Counted from the first letter of the stretch, positions 24,094 to 32,375 are shown. The stretch is DNA of 34,933 nucleotides from Nocardia uniformis NBRC 13702 (GCF_001613345.1 NZ_BDCE01000123.1:1-34933), one strand, 5' to 3'. Program-made: numbers and translations. The notes: generated from the letters alone by a model not told the origin.

Positions 24094-24692
24094 TCCACGG
24101 GCTCACGCCGTAACGGATCACACTTGATCGCACTCGAGCCCGGCAGCCAACCCGGGTTCGGAGTGCCTATCGATGCCGTCACGCTGGGGTGGGTTATCCG
24201 GCAGCCGCCGACCCATCTCGGCAACGGTCCACTCATTCATGCTTCCGAATGAAAGCACATGTCTCCGAACAGGATTGGTCGGACTCCGGGATGAAAACCT
24301 GCCGCTCACTTGGCGCAGTACCAGGAAGCCATGCGCAAGGAACGAATCTGGGAAGGTATGCGAATCACTCAGGCCTGCGGTGGCGCGCCGAATCTGCGGG
24401 ACCGCAACGACATAGACGTGCTGCGTGAAGCCAGCCTTCGCTGCAACCGCAAAGTGGTTGTGCCAGTGAATTCCGGCGTCGTTTATCGGCGAAATCGGAC
24501 GCCGCGTATGTCAGTTCAGCCGTGATCGTGACGACGAACGGTGACGTCACTGTCCCCAACAGTGGGGGCAAGGCACAATCTCAACGTAGCGGTGGCCGGT
24601 TCCGTAGTGCTGACGAGCTCGCTGGGCGGTGTCGCCCCCAGTCGAGTGCGTGGCTCCCGCTCCGGACAGGCTGAACATGAAAGGACTGCGAC
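24094..24692. other. 599-base stretch without a supported gene
   Basis: Several short frames exist but none is convincing. The best is at about 24310-24525 on the plus strand (TTG start, QEAMRKERIWEGM, then NDIDVLREASLRC), which has mildly protein-like composition but no ribosome site. The base composition is less extreme in GC than in flanking genes. This is the left part of an apparently eroded accessory segment reaching to tRNA-Met. Confidence 0.4.
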
Positions 24693-25586
24693 GTGCGGGA
24701 AGTGGCGAGCCACCGTGTCGATGAGTGGCGGATGGCCTACGCACTCGACGGCATCTCCGAGCGCACAAGGATCCACTGGGAGCACTGGTACGACGGCCTG
24801 TCCCTCGGGTCACTACAGGAGATGTGCGACGGGCTCCTCGACCACCTCGCCGCTCGCATCGCGGAGGACCCCGAGCTCTGTTCGCCTGATTCGGCCGTCG
24901 TCCTGCGCACTGCAGCGGAGTGCGCTCTCGGGGCTCTGAGCCTTGGCGCGTTTCCCAACGGCGACCAGGAGGTGCCTCTCCCGCTCATCGATGAGATGTT
25001 CAGTAGCGAGGTAGTCGACTACAGGTCTCTTGTCGACCAGGCGCCGACCGCACGAACCTGGCGGCAAGTGTTCTCATTGTGCCTGATCAGCGGACCGTGG
25101 GAGCGAGACCGAGTGATCGGCGGGCTGCTGCTCGTCGACTACGCGCCCACCATCCGTGAGGGAGTGCCGCACTCGCCGCTGGAATCGCAGTCGGATCCAG
25201 CAGATATCGCGGAGATGGACGCATTGTGCATCTACCTGGTCGGGCCGTGGCAGCCGAACTCCTCCGTGCACGGGTCGTCATTGGTTCTGCGCAAGCCCGA
25301 CGCGGACGAGCGCGCCGAGGCTGCACGACAATTGGATGCAGTCGGTCCACTGACATCGGATCAACAGCTGCTCCGCACACTCCTGGAAGACGACCGGTCG
25401 ACCTTCGAACACGCGTTGACCACCCGTCTCACCCAGTATCGCGACAACGCAGCAGTCGACGCGCCCCCACGAAGCCTGTTGCCGTTCGGCACGATCGCGC
25501 TGGTCAAGCTCGCCATCCGGGTTCACGGGTGGGAGCTGGGCATCGGGTCCAATTATCTACCGGCGCGCCTACTACACGGCGAGTAA
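24693..25586 (+). CDS. Imm49-like immunity protein
   Basis: A 297-residue helical protein. The C-terminal third (LLRTLLEDDRSTFEHAL, RLTQYRD, then PRSLLPFGTIALVKLAIRVHGWELGI and YLPARLL) follows the pattern of the Imm49 family of polymorphic-toxin immunity proteins, which neutralise toxins from kin or neighbours. No toxin gene with WXG100, LXG or RHS features is adjacent, so this is an orphan immunity gene. It sits between degraded recombinase fragments near a tRNA, consistent with acquisition. Family assignment is from remembered patterns and not a profile search. Confidence 0.55.
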   Translation: MREVASHRVDEWRMAYALDGISERTRIHWEHWYDGLSLGSLQEMCDGLLDHLAARIAEDPELCSPDSAVVLRTAAECALGALSLGAFPNGDQEVPLPLIDEMFSSEVVDYRSLVDQAPTARTWRQVFSLCLISGPWERDRVIGGLLLVDYAPTIREGVPHSPLESQSDPADIAEMDALCIYLVGPWQPNSSVHGSSLVLRKPDADERAEAARQLDAVGPLTSDQQLLRTLLEDDRSTFEHALTTRLTQYRDNAAVDAPPRSLLPFGTIALVKLAIRVHGWELGIGSNYLPARLLHGE

Positions 25587-25667
25587 GTCCTTCCTGCGGA
25601 CCCGGCTGTAGGTTGAACCAATAGTCGATGAGTTCATGACCGCTTCGGCTTCTCCATCCCATCCAGC

Positions 25668-25790
25668 CTGGACCTAGCCATCGCTCTGGCAGCGGTACGC
25701 GATCTGCGGGAACCAGCGACTGAGGATGAGACCGCAGTCTTCGAGACTGACGTGCTATCCGGGTTCGTGCTGGCACGTGCATCCGCGCGG
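25668..25790 (+). pseudogene. Tyrosine-recombinase N-terminal remnant
   Basis: An open stretch encodes LDLAIALAAVRDLREP, then DETAVFETDVLSGFVLARASA, resembling the start of actinobacterial integrase/recombinase proteins just before their core-binding domain. The expected continuation is missing. No start codon or ribosome site is convincing. Part of the 25587-26381 gap, which otherwise holds only the fragments listed next. Confidence 0.35.
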
Positions 25791-25984
25791 GGACGTGGTT
25801 CCTACCAGTCCGGGACCCCACATAGGAAGTGTCCGCCCGCGCAGAGTCGTTGGCGTACGGGCGGATCCGGTTGTTCAGACGGCGTAGTCGTTGATGGTAA
25901 TTGCCCGTGGCAGCGGTTTCTGCATGTTGACCAGCTATCTATCGGTGAACTTCGATGTCGTCTCGCCGCGGCCACTGCTCGCGT

Positions 25985-26290
25985 TGTCCGGGCGAGGCGG
26001 TAGGAGTCGATGCCGGTTTCGATGATGTGGCCGCGGAAGGCGAGGCGGCCGACGATCGTGGCGCAAAGCCTCGGGCCGGTGAAGGTTTCGTCCAGCCGGA
26101 CCAGCGCACGGAGTGCCTCATCGGGCGGGACTGCCGTACGGCTTTCAGGGCGTCGGGCAGCGTCATCTTGTCGAACGGGTCGCTGTTGATGATTTCTTCT
26201 GCCGCAAGGTATTTGAAGAACTATTGCAGGGCTCGATAGTTGCTGCGGACGTACTCGGGTGCGGGCGGCCTGCTGGAACGCTTGTTCGGC
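25985..26290 (-). pseudogene. Joined remnants of a phage-type integrase and an IstB-like ATPase
   Basis: Minus strand 26280-26115 reads APEYVRSNYRALQ, stop TAG, FFKYLAAEEIINSDPFDKMTLPD, the core-binding (SAM-like) domain of a tyrosine integrase, with TAG where CAG (Gln) is expected. After a frame change it continues DEALRALVR and, from about 26092, changes into DETFTGPRLCATIVGRLAF and RGHIIETGIDSYRLARTTR, the C-terminal pattern of the IS21 helper ATPase IstB. Both genes are broken and fused. They lie 100 bases from the tRNA-Met 3' end, where integrases commonly insert. Confidence 0.5.
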
Positions 26291-26346
26291 CGTGTCAGCG
26301 CAAAATTCATTGCTCTTCGAGCTATGTACTGAATCGTCTTTACGAT

Positions 26347-26367
26347 CCTGCGCAGAGTCTGCGCAGG
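26347..26367 (-). terminator. Hairpin downstream of tRNA-Met
   Basis: CCTGCGCAG and CTGCGCAGG form a perfect 9-base stem with a 3-base loop, 15 bases past the tRNA 3' end on its strand. There is no T-run after it, but position and strength suit a terminator. Confidence 0.6.
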
Positions 26368-26381
26368 TCAGGGGGTCTAAG

Positions 26382-26455
26382 TGGGGCGGGCGGGGCTCGA
26401 ACCCGCGACCAATGGATTATGAGTCCACGGCTCTAACCGACTGAGCTACCGCCCC
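26382..26455 (-). tRNA. tRNA with CAT anticodon (tRNA-Met, or Ile2)
   Basis: A 74-base cloverleaf on the minus strand. GGGGCGG pairs with CCGCCCC, with an A discriminator. D arm GCTCAGTCGGTTAGAGC, anticodon loop CTCATAA in a GTGGA/TCCAT stem (closing with G-T), T arm GCGGGTTCGAGCCCCGC. Anticodon CAT. It lacks the C1-A72 mismatch of initiator tRNA, so it is elongator Met or lysidine-modified Ile2; the former is favoured. Confidence 0.93.
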
Positions 26456-26662
26456 TGACCGCTGCGGAAAATGAGCGGGCTCGGAGATGTTATCGCTCCG
26501 GGTGGGGTGATGCCTAGTCGGGCTGGGGTTGAGGGTTGGTGTGTCGAGGTGGGCTGGATTTTGTGCAGCTCACCCGCCCGGGCCCGAACTCACTGTCCGA
26601 CGGTCGCGGGTCCGAATCCGGCTGCCCCGCAATGCCCTGGCTCGAGCTACCTCGTCAGCAAA

Positions 26663-26881
26663 CTAATGGTCGATATCGTCGACAAGATTCGCCGGATGGA
26701 ATTCGGGGGTGCGGCTGTCGAGGGCCGCGGTGTAGATGCGCAGGCCGTCGGCGACCCTTCCGGCCATGTGCTCCAGCCATTCGGGCGGGGTCAGTTTGCC
26801 GAAGGCGGCGGCGTCGAGGAGTTGGCGGCGGACATCATTGAGCTGCATGTGGGCTATGGCCACGGGGTCGAGGTCTGGCAT
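26663..26881 (-). CDS. Small hypothetical protein
   Basis: A 72-residue acidic, helix-rich protein beginning MPDLDPVAIAHMQLNDVRRQ and containing FGKLTPPEWLEHMAGRV. No recognised domain and no membrane segment. The frame is open further upstream to 27307, but only the part from ATG 26881 has protein-like composition. It is divergent from the next small gene, with about 170 bases between the starts. A strong Shine-Dalgarno is lacking. Confidence 0.5.
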   Translation of the reverse strand: MPDLDPVAIAHMQLNDVRRQLLDAAAFGKLTPPEWLEHMAGRVADGLRIYTAALDSRTPEFHPANLVDDIDH

Positions 26882-27053
26882 GGTTCGGCAGACTACCTCG
26901 AGTCGAACATAGTTTCGATAGCAGGCGGGGGTGTTTGCGGGGCGTATACGCGTTGCCTCGAAGGCGCCGTCCGTGCCAGCCTGATTGCAGAGTGGAAACC
27001 CGCTGAGGCGTGCGGTGAGTGTGCGGCCGGTCGGGTGCTCGAGGGAGGACGTC

Positions 27054-27428
27054 GTGCGAGACCGGGCGGGGCTCGAGGGGCTGGGGACGCTGCGGGTCAC
27101 CGTCGAGGTCATCGATTCGGTAGAGCGATCTTTCGGCATCCGGTGGGCGCTGATGCCGGCGGACGCGCGTCGGCGGTTCGAGTGCGCGCGAATCTTCTTG
27201 GTCGCGCTGGGGGATGAGGCGCAGCGGGCGTATCTGGACATTGTGGATGGGCAACCTTCGACATCGGTGCGGTTGCCCGACACGTTGGCCGCAGGGGAGT
27301 ACGCCATCGAGGTCGATGCCTACGGCAGTGCGAGTTGGGGGGATGGTCGGTTGGAGGCGCGTGGGCGTAGCGACTCGTTCACGGTGGCGGGGGAGAGTTC
27401 GGCGTCCTCCGGTCCGGTGCGTCGATAG
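27054..27428 (+). CDS. Small hypothetical beta-rich protein
   Basis: About 124 residues. GGGAGGA lies directly before the GTG start. Alternating hydrophobic strands (LRVTVEVIDSV, RIFLVALGD, AYLDIVDGQ, TSVRLPDTLAAGEYAIEVDAYGS, DSFTVAG) suggest an immunoglobulin-like or carbohydrate-binding beta sandwich (inference). There is no signal peptide. The family is not recognised; the neighbours give no functional hint. Confidence 0.6.
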   Translation: MRDRAGLEGLGTLRVTVEVIDSVERSFGIRWALMPADARRRFECARIFLVALGDEAQRAYLDIVDGQPSTSVRLPDTLAAGEYAIEVDAYGSASWGDGRLEARGRSDSFTVAGESSASSGPVRR

Positions 27429-27583
27429 GCCGCAGCCAGTCACCCTGCGCGCCAACCCCGCCGACCCATACATCCGCGGGTGCGGTCCGTCGATCGCGTA
27501 CCCCGAACCGCCGCTGCTATAAGGCCCACCCGCCTACGATTTATCTGATCAGCCGGTGCCAGCGATTCGCGAAGGAGCGAACG

Positions 27584-28669
27584 ATGAGCAGTCAGCCGCA
27601 CGCCGATCCATCCCACCTGCCACCGGCCTGGCGCGGTGAGCCCACCAAGCGTCGCCGCAAACCACTGCGGTGGCTGCGCGGCCGAATCACCCCCGCCAAG
27701 GATTACGGCTTCTTCGGACCCGACTCGGTGGCCTGGCGGGTCTGGATGTATCCGACCAGTGCGGTCTGCGGCTTCTCGCGCTCGGTGGTGATCGAGGAGC
27801 TGGACCCGTTCCTGGTGGCGGCGGTCGACCGCACCGGCAAGATCTACCGGGATCCGCAGGCGCGCTACGACCACACCCTCGCCTACTTCTCCACCGTCAT
27901 AGTCGGCGACAGCGAGACGGTGGTGAAATCCGCAGAGGTGCTGACGAAGATTCACGCCAAGCACGGCCAGGGCATCGAGCCGGTGTCGGGCCTGCCGTAC
28001 GAGGCCAATAATCCCGACAGCCAGCTCTGGATTCTCCTGACCGCCTGGCACTCCATCCTCTACAGCTACGAAACGCTCGGCCCCGGACCGCTTTCCGACG
28101 CCGAGGAGCAGGAGTACTGGGCGCAGTGTGCCATTGCCGCCCAACTACAGACCTGCGACCCGAATCGGGTGCCGCGCAGCCGTGATGGCGTGCGCGCCTA
28201 CTTCGACGAGATCCGGCCGCGCCTGGTCGCCTCGGAGACCACTCAGAAGGCAATGCACCACCTGCTCGAGCCGCGTCACATCTATCCGCGCTACCCGGGT
28301 GTTCTGCGGCCATTCGCCTGGCTGCTCAACGGAATCATGCGGGCGGCAACACTTTCCACCATTCCGCACTGGCAGCGCGACCTGGCCGATCTGCGACAGT
28401 CCTGGTTGGTCGACGTCCTGGTTCGTCCGATAGCGCGGCTGCTGTTCCGCGCCGTCGCCTACAGCGACCGGGTGAAACTGGCTCTCCTGGCCTGGATTTC
28501 GCCATCCGCCGCGCCCGTGCTGGCACCGGCACTGCGCCGAGTACCCCCGGACTGGCCCGAAACAATGACCCCCGCAGCCGCATTCGAACGCTATGCGGTG
28601 CCGACCCCATTGGAGGTGCGCGCCGCAGTGCAGGCGGGCACCACGGCGCAGCTGACCCTCGGCGACTAG
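27584..28669 (+). CDS. MpaB-family (DUF2236) oxygenase, copy 1
   Basis: A 361-residue protein of the DUF2236/MpaB family, related to latex-clearing protein Lcp and fungal MpaB, haem-b oxygenases. It opens the domain with DYGFFGPDSVAWRVW, then FSRSVVIEELDPFLVAAV, a DHTLAYF histidine (candidate haem ligand), HAKHGQGIEP, WILLTAWHSILY with a second conserved His, and ETLGPGPLSDAEEQEYW. GAAGGAG precedes the ATG. A close paralogue starts at 31413. The stop codon overlaps that of the convergent AraC gene. The substrate is unknown. Confidence 0.85.
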   Translation: MSSQPHADPSHLPPAWRGEPTKRRRKPLRWLRGRITPAKDYGFFGPDSVAWRVWMYPTSAVCGFSRSVVIEELDPFLVAAVDRTGKIYRDPQARYDHTLAYFSTVIVGDSETVVKSAEVLTKIHAKHGQGIEPVSGLPYEANNPDSQLWILLTAWHSILYSYETLGPGPLSDAEEQEYWAQCAIAAQLQTCDPNRVPRSRDGVRAYFDEIRPRLVASETTQKAMHHLLEPRHIYPRYPGVLRPFAWLLNGIMRAATLSTIPHWQRDLADLRQSWLVDVLVRPIARLLFRAVAYSDRVKLALLAWISPSAAPVLAPALRRVPPDWPETMTPAAAFERYAVPTPLEVRAAVQAGTTAQLTLGD

Positions 28670-29712
28670 ACCCGCACCGTGGTCCGTCCGCGGTTATTGC
28701 GCGCGAAATGCCCGGGCGACTGACCCTTCCACGACCGAAACGCCGAACCGAATGCCGAAACGCTCGAATAGCCCAATCGATCCGCGACCTGCTCCACGGT
28801 CAGCCCGGCGACCAGGAGTTCCTCCGCCAGCATTCCGATCGTCTCATTGCTCAGCTCCCGGAAGGTGGTGCCCTCATCGGCGAGCCGACGGCGCAGGGTA
28901 CGCACGCTGACGTCGAGGTCGGCGGCGACATGGCTCTGGTCGGCCACCCCGCCGCGGCGAATGAGCAGTTTGCGTACCTGCCCGCTGACGCCGATCCGGC
29001 TGCGGCGACGCTCGATGAGCTCCTCGCACTGCTGCTCGTAGTAGCGGGCGACAGCGATATTCGCCTGCGGCAGTGGCAGATTCAGAGCGCTCCTGGTGAA
29101 GACCATAATGCTCTGATCGGCATCGAACCGAATATCGTCGACGCCGAGTACGGCTCCGAACATCTCATAGATCGGGTGCGCCCGCAGCGCCACCTGCACC
29201 CGCAGTACCGGCGGCTTGATCGACATCAGATCCTGCTGCACGGTGGAGATCGCGCCCAGGTCGCGTTCGAGTGCGAAGCTGCGAATCTCCTCCGGCAGTA
29301 GGCGATCGTCGCGCACGATCCACACCTCGTCGCCGACCTTCCGCATGGTGTGGTTGGCGATGGTGTAGGTGAGATCCACATGCCGCAGTCCGATATCGAT
29401 GGCGTGGCCCAGTGTCGGACTGCTCATGATGGCGAAGCCCAGCAGACCCAGACTGGTGGCGTGGCACATGAGTCCGGCCAGCAAACCCTGCCCGGGTTCG
29501 TCCTCCACGCCGCGCACGATATTGCGGATGAGCGTGATTTCCTGGACAAGTGTGATCTCGGCGGTCTGATCGTCGAGGTCGGCCGCGTGGATTCCGGTGC
29601 TGCGCAGCACATCGGCCGTCGACAGGCCGCGGGAACTCGCGTAGTCCACGAGCAGGGCGGCGCTGCCGATGGAACGCAATCGCATCGTCTCGTCGGCCCG
29701 GTCGGTGTCCAT
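28666..29712 (-). CDS. AraC-family transcriptional regulator (arabinose-binding-type sensor)
   Basis: About 348 residues. The N-terminal 220 form the Arabinose_bd-type sensor seen in OruR/ArgR-like regulators (VDYASSRGLSTADVLRSTGI, PTLGHAIDIGLRHVDL, DLGAISTVQQDL). The C-terminal AraC DNA-binding domain has two HTH units: SHVAADLDVSVRTLRRRLADEG and VEQVADRLGYSSVSAFGSAFRSWKGQSPGHF. I start at ATG 29712 because the extension to 29850 is not protein-like. It is divergent from the aldehyde-dehydrogenase-like gene and convergent with MpaB copy 1; it probably controls one or both. A large inverted repeat lies between the divergent genes. Confidence 0.88.
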   Translation of the reverse strand: MDTDRADETMRLRSIGSAALLVDYASSRGLSTADVLRSTGIHAADLDDQTAEITLVQEITLIRNIVRGVEDEPGQGLLAGLMCHATSLGLLGFAIMSSPTLGHAIDIGLRHVDLTYTIANHTMRKVGDEVWIVRDDRLLPEEIRSFALERDLGAISTVQQDLMSIKPPVLRVQVALRAHPIYEMFGAVLGVDDIRFDADQSIMVFTRSALNLPLPQANIAVARYYEQQCEELIERRRSRIGVSGQVRKLLIRRGGVADQSHVAADLDVSVRTLRRRLADEGTTFRELSNETIGMLAEELLVAGLTVEQVADRLGYSSVSAFGSAFRSWKGQSPGHFARNNRGRTTVRV

Positions 29713-29849
29713 GCGCAAATCGTCCCAGAATCCGGCGTGTCGGTGGTTCGGATTCGCTGATGACGGGGCGTTTTCGACGGCCGATATTCGCCGGTTCCTG
29801 GCCCATTGTGCGCTGTTGAGGTGTGCCCGGCGAACGTACGGTGACATCA

Positions 29850-29928
29850 TGCCGCACCGCGAGCGGCGGCTCTGTAGCCCGGGTAGTCGTTCATGTGTGC
29901 CCCCGAACTACCCGATCGCGGTGCGGCA
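29850..29928. repeat. Nested inverted repeat in the araC-ALDH divergent region
   Basis: TGCCGCACCGCGA (29850-29862) and TCGCGGTGCGGCA (29916-29928) are perfect complements; inside them CGGGTAGT (29880-29887) and ACTACCCG (29907-29914) are too. The combined 79-base structure sits 34 bases before the ALDH-like start codon. It could be operator pairs for the AraC regulator, a leader hairpin, or a small palindromic mobile repeat. Confidence 0.6.
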
Positions 29929-29961
29929 CTTCCATTCCCGATTCGTCTGAAGTGAGCTGGA

Positions 29962-31257
29962 ATGCCGCATACGAGAACTGTCAGGGAATCATCGATCACC
30001 GTACTTGCCCCCATTGACGGCCGACCGGTCGGAACTGTTCAGGTGCAGTCGCCCGAGCAAGTGGGCGTGACGGTCGGTCGGCTCCGCGCCATGCAGATTC
30101 CCTGGCGTGCGATGGGTGTCGTGGGACGCCTGCACTGGGTGAATCGATTCCGCGAATGGCTACTGGAGAACGAGGATTCGCTCACCCTGTTGCTGGCGAC
30201 TGAAACCGGGAAGTCGGTAGGCGCGGCGCGTCAGGAGTTCGCCCTCGCCGTGCAGGCCATCGACTATCACCGTACCCACGGCGCGGAATACCTTGGCGTA
30301 CAACGACCTCGCGCACACAGCCTGCCCTCGCTCGCCGTGCACCTGTCGGTCTCCTACCACCGAAGCGCAGTGGTAGGGGTGATCACGCCCTGGACATATC
30401 CATTGGCCCTCACGGTTTTCGACATCATCCCCGCACTGCTGTCCGGTTGCGCCGTCCTGGTCAAACCGTCCAGCGTGACACCGCTGACCGTGCACGAGAT
30501 CGCGGCGGGCTGGGCGCGGCTGGGCGCACCGGCGGTGCTGGCCACCGCAATCGGGCCGGATGCCGGACCCGCGGTGCTCGACAGTGTCGACAATGTGCAC
30601 TTCACCGGATCGGCCGATACCGGCAAGGTGGTGGCGTTGCGCGCCGCGGGCCGACTGATTCCGTGCCGTCTCGAGCTCGGCGGCAAATCCACCGCCATTG
30701 TGTTCGCCGACGCCGATCTGGATCGGGCCGCCGCCGCGATCGCGCTGGGTGGGCTGGCCGAGTGCGGACAGGCCTATCACAGCATCGAGCGGGTATTCGT
30801 CGAATCCACGGTCTATGAAGTCTTTCTCGACAAGTTGGCCACCGAGGTGGCGGCCTTCGGGGCGGAGGATCCGGAGGACACCGATCCGTATGTCATGACC
30901 TCCGAGACACATGTCCGCTTCGTTGCCGATCAGGTGCGTGACGCTCTCGACAAGGGTGCGAACCTGCGCATCGGCGGGGTGAGTGCGGGGCACACCTTCG
31001 CCCCGGCCGTCCTGGCCGATGTCGATCCGGCCATGTCGGTGCTGACGCAGCAGACACTGGGCCCGGTGCTTCCGGTGATGCGGGTCGATACCGTCGACGA
31101 GGCGATCGAGCGCGCGATGGTCCCGTGGTGTGGGCCGAGTGTCAGCGTATGGACCACCGACGATGCCACCGGTGGCTACGTCTGCGCGCGATTGCCAGCG
31201 CCGAATACGGCCGTGAACGACGTGTCGGTGCATCTCGCACCGCCCACTTTCGCCTAG
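29962..31257 (+). CDS. Aldehyde-dehydrogenase-like protein, probably inactive
   Basis: A 431-residue member of the ALDH superfamily with an intact NAD-binding fold: GVITPWTYPL, VLVKPSSVTPLT, FTGSADTGK and LELGGKS with the conserved Glu238. The catalytic Cys is replaced: GQA-Tyr272-HSIERVFVE has Tyr exactly 34 residues after Glu238, the same spacing as Glu268-Cys302 in human ALDH2. The oxyanion Asn of PWNxP is Thr145, and the Glu of E-x-F-G-P is Gln364. The protein also ends at NDVSVHLAPPTFA, without the usual C-terminal 40-50 residues. It likely cannot oxidise aldehydes; a binding or regulatory role, or decay, is possible. Confidence 0.8.
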   Translation: MPHTRTVRESSITVLAPIDGRPVGTVQVQSPEQVGVTVGRLRAMQIPWRAMGVVGRLHWVNRFREWLLENEDSLTLLLATETGKSVGAARQEFALAVQAIDYHRTHGAEYLGVQRPRAHSLPSLAVHLSVSYHRSAVVGVITPWTYPLALTVFDIIPALLSGCAVLVKPSSVTPLTVHEIAAGWARLGAPAVLATAIGPDAGPAVLDSVDNVHFTGSADTGKVVALRAAGRLIPCRLELGGKSTAIVFADADLDRAAAAIALGGLAECGQAYHSIERVFVESTVYEVFLDKLATEVAAFGAEDPEDTDPYVMTSETHVRFVADQVRDALDKGANLRIGGVSAGHTFAPAVLADVDPAMSVLTQQTLGPVLPVMRVDTVDEAIERAMVPWCGPSVSVWTTDDATGGYVCARLPAPNTAVNDVSVHLAPPTFA

Positions 31258-31338
31258 CGTTCTCGCAATCCGAGGAGGGTGCGTAAGCGGTTCCGTCGCA
31301 GGTGAGGACGTGCCGAGCGCGAGTGTCCGGCAGTCGCG

Positions 31339-31367
31339 GTGACACAATTGCTACACTCGTGTATAAA
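31339..31367 (+). promoter_or_regulatory. Promoter and operator-like repeat of MpaB copy 2
   Basis: GTGACA (31339-31344), 17 bases, TATAAA (31362-31367): a good promoter 45 bases before the start. Overlapping the -10, TTGCTACA-CTCG-TGTATAAA (31348-31367) holds the inverted repeat TACAC-TC-GTGTA. It matches the operator-like element at 16264-16283 closely (TTGCTAC, CTC, GTA, AA in register), which suggests the same TetR-type regulator. Confidence 0.6.
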
Positions 31368-31412
31368 TCTGGTCGGCTGGTTTTCGAGCGATCTTGTGCA
31401 AAGGAGCACGCG

Positions 31413-32375
31413 ATGACCACACAGACCGAGCGTCCGCAGTTCAACGCACCGGTACGGAAGATCCGTGAGGTCGATTACGGCTTCTTCGGACCCGACTCAC
31501 CGACGTGGAAGGTATGGACCGCGCCGACCGCGGTGCTGGGATTCCAGCGCTCGGTCACCCTCGAACACTTCGATCCGGATCTGACCGCCGCCGTCGCCGA
31601 TGTCGGCGGTATCTACAGCGACCCGCGCGGCCGCCTCGACCACACCTTCGCGTACTTCCTCATCGCGGCGGTCGGCGACAGCCGCATGGCCATCGAATCC
31701 GCCGAACATCTGATGAAGGTGCACGCCAAGGCCACCGGTATCGAGCCGATCACCGGTAAGCGATACAGCGCCAACAATCCGGACTCGCAGCTGTGGATTC
31801 ACGTCACCGGCTGGCATTCGGTCCTCAAGTGCTACGAGATGTTCGGACCGGGCCCGCTCAGCCCCGCCGAGGAGCAGCGGTACTGGGCCGACTGCGTGAT
31901 CGCCGCCGAACTGCAAACCTGCAAATCCACCGATGTACCGCGCTCCCGAGCCGAGGTGCGCGAGTACTTCGCGGCCGTGAAGCCGCGGCTGTGCAGTTCC
32001 GACCGCGCGCACCGCGCCATGCACTACCTGCTGCACACCCCGTTCGACCGCGGCTTCCGCCTCGGATTCGGCAGCCGTCTCGTCGCCCCGGCGGTGATCG
32101 CCACCCTGCCCAGGTGGATGCGTGAAACCGGCGGCTTCGACCATCCCGGCATCGTCGACGCGGGTATTCGACCCGCCGCGAAACTCGCGGTGGCGGCGAT
32201 CAGCGGGGACCGGGCCAAACTGAAGGTCCTGGGATCCGCCATCGGCCCGATGACGGCACGGCTCTACCGCGAGCACGTCGAAGCCGGGGTGCCGGAGAAT
32301 CCGGTCGTGGTGACTCCGGCCGAGGCGCGTGAGCGCTACGGATCGGCGGGTCGGCGGACCGGGCGCACCGCTTAG
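31413..32375 (+). CDS. MpaB-family (DUF2236) oxygenase, copy 2
   Basis: A 320-residue paralogue of the protein at 27584, with the same ordered blocks: DYGFFGPDSPTWKVW, FQRSVTLEHFDPDLTAAV, DHTFAYF, HAKATGIEPITGKRY, SANNPDSQLWIHVTGWHSVL and MFGPGPLSPAEEQRYW. It lacks copy 1's 35-residue N-terminal extension, the basic WRGEPTKRRRKP region. AAAGGAG precedes ATG 31413. Its stop overlaps the 3' end of the thioesterase gene on the other strand. It follows the ALDH-like gene but has its own promoter. Confidence 0.85.
   Translation: MTTQTERPQFNAPVRKIREVDYGFFGPDSPTWKVWTAPTAVLGFQRSVTLEHFDPDLTAAVADVGGIYSDPRGRLDHTFAYFLIAAVGDSRMAIESAEHLMKVHAKATGIEPITGKRYSANNPDSQLWIHVTGWHSVLKCYEMFGPGPLSPAEEQRYWADCVIAAELQTCKSTDVPRSRAEVREYFAAVKPRLCSSDRAHRAMHYLLHTPFDRGFRLGFGSRLVAPAVIATLPRWMRETGGFDHPGIVDAGIRPAAKLAVAAISGDRAKLKVLGSAIGPMTARLYREHVEAGVPENPVVVTPAEARERYGSAGRRTGRTA

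Noticed and set aside
24310..24525. 71-residue plus-strand open frame from TTG
   Set aside because: Some helical character, but no ribosome site, no family pattern and a rare start; mentioned only under the gap entry.
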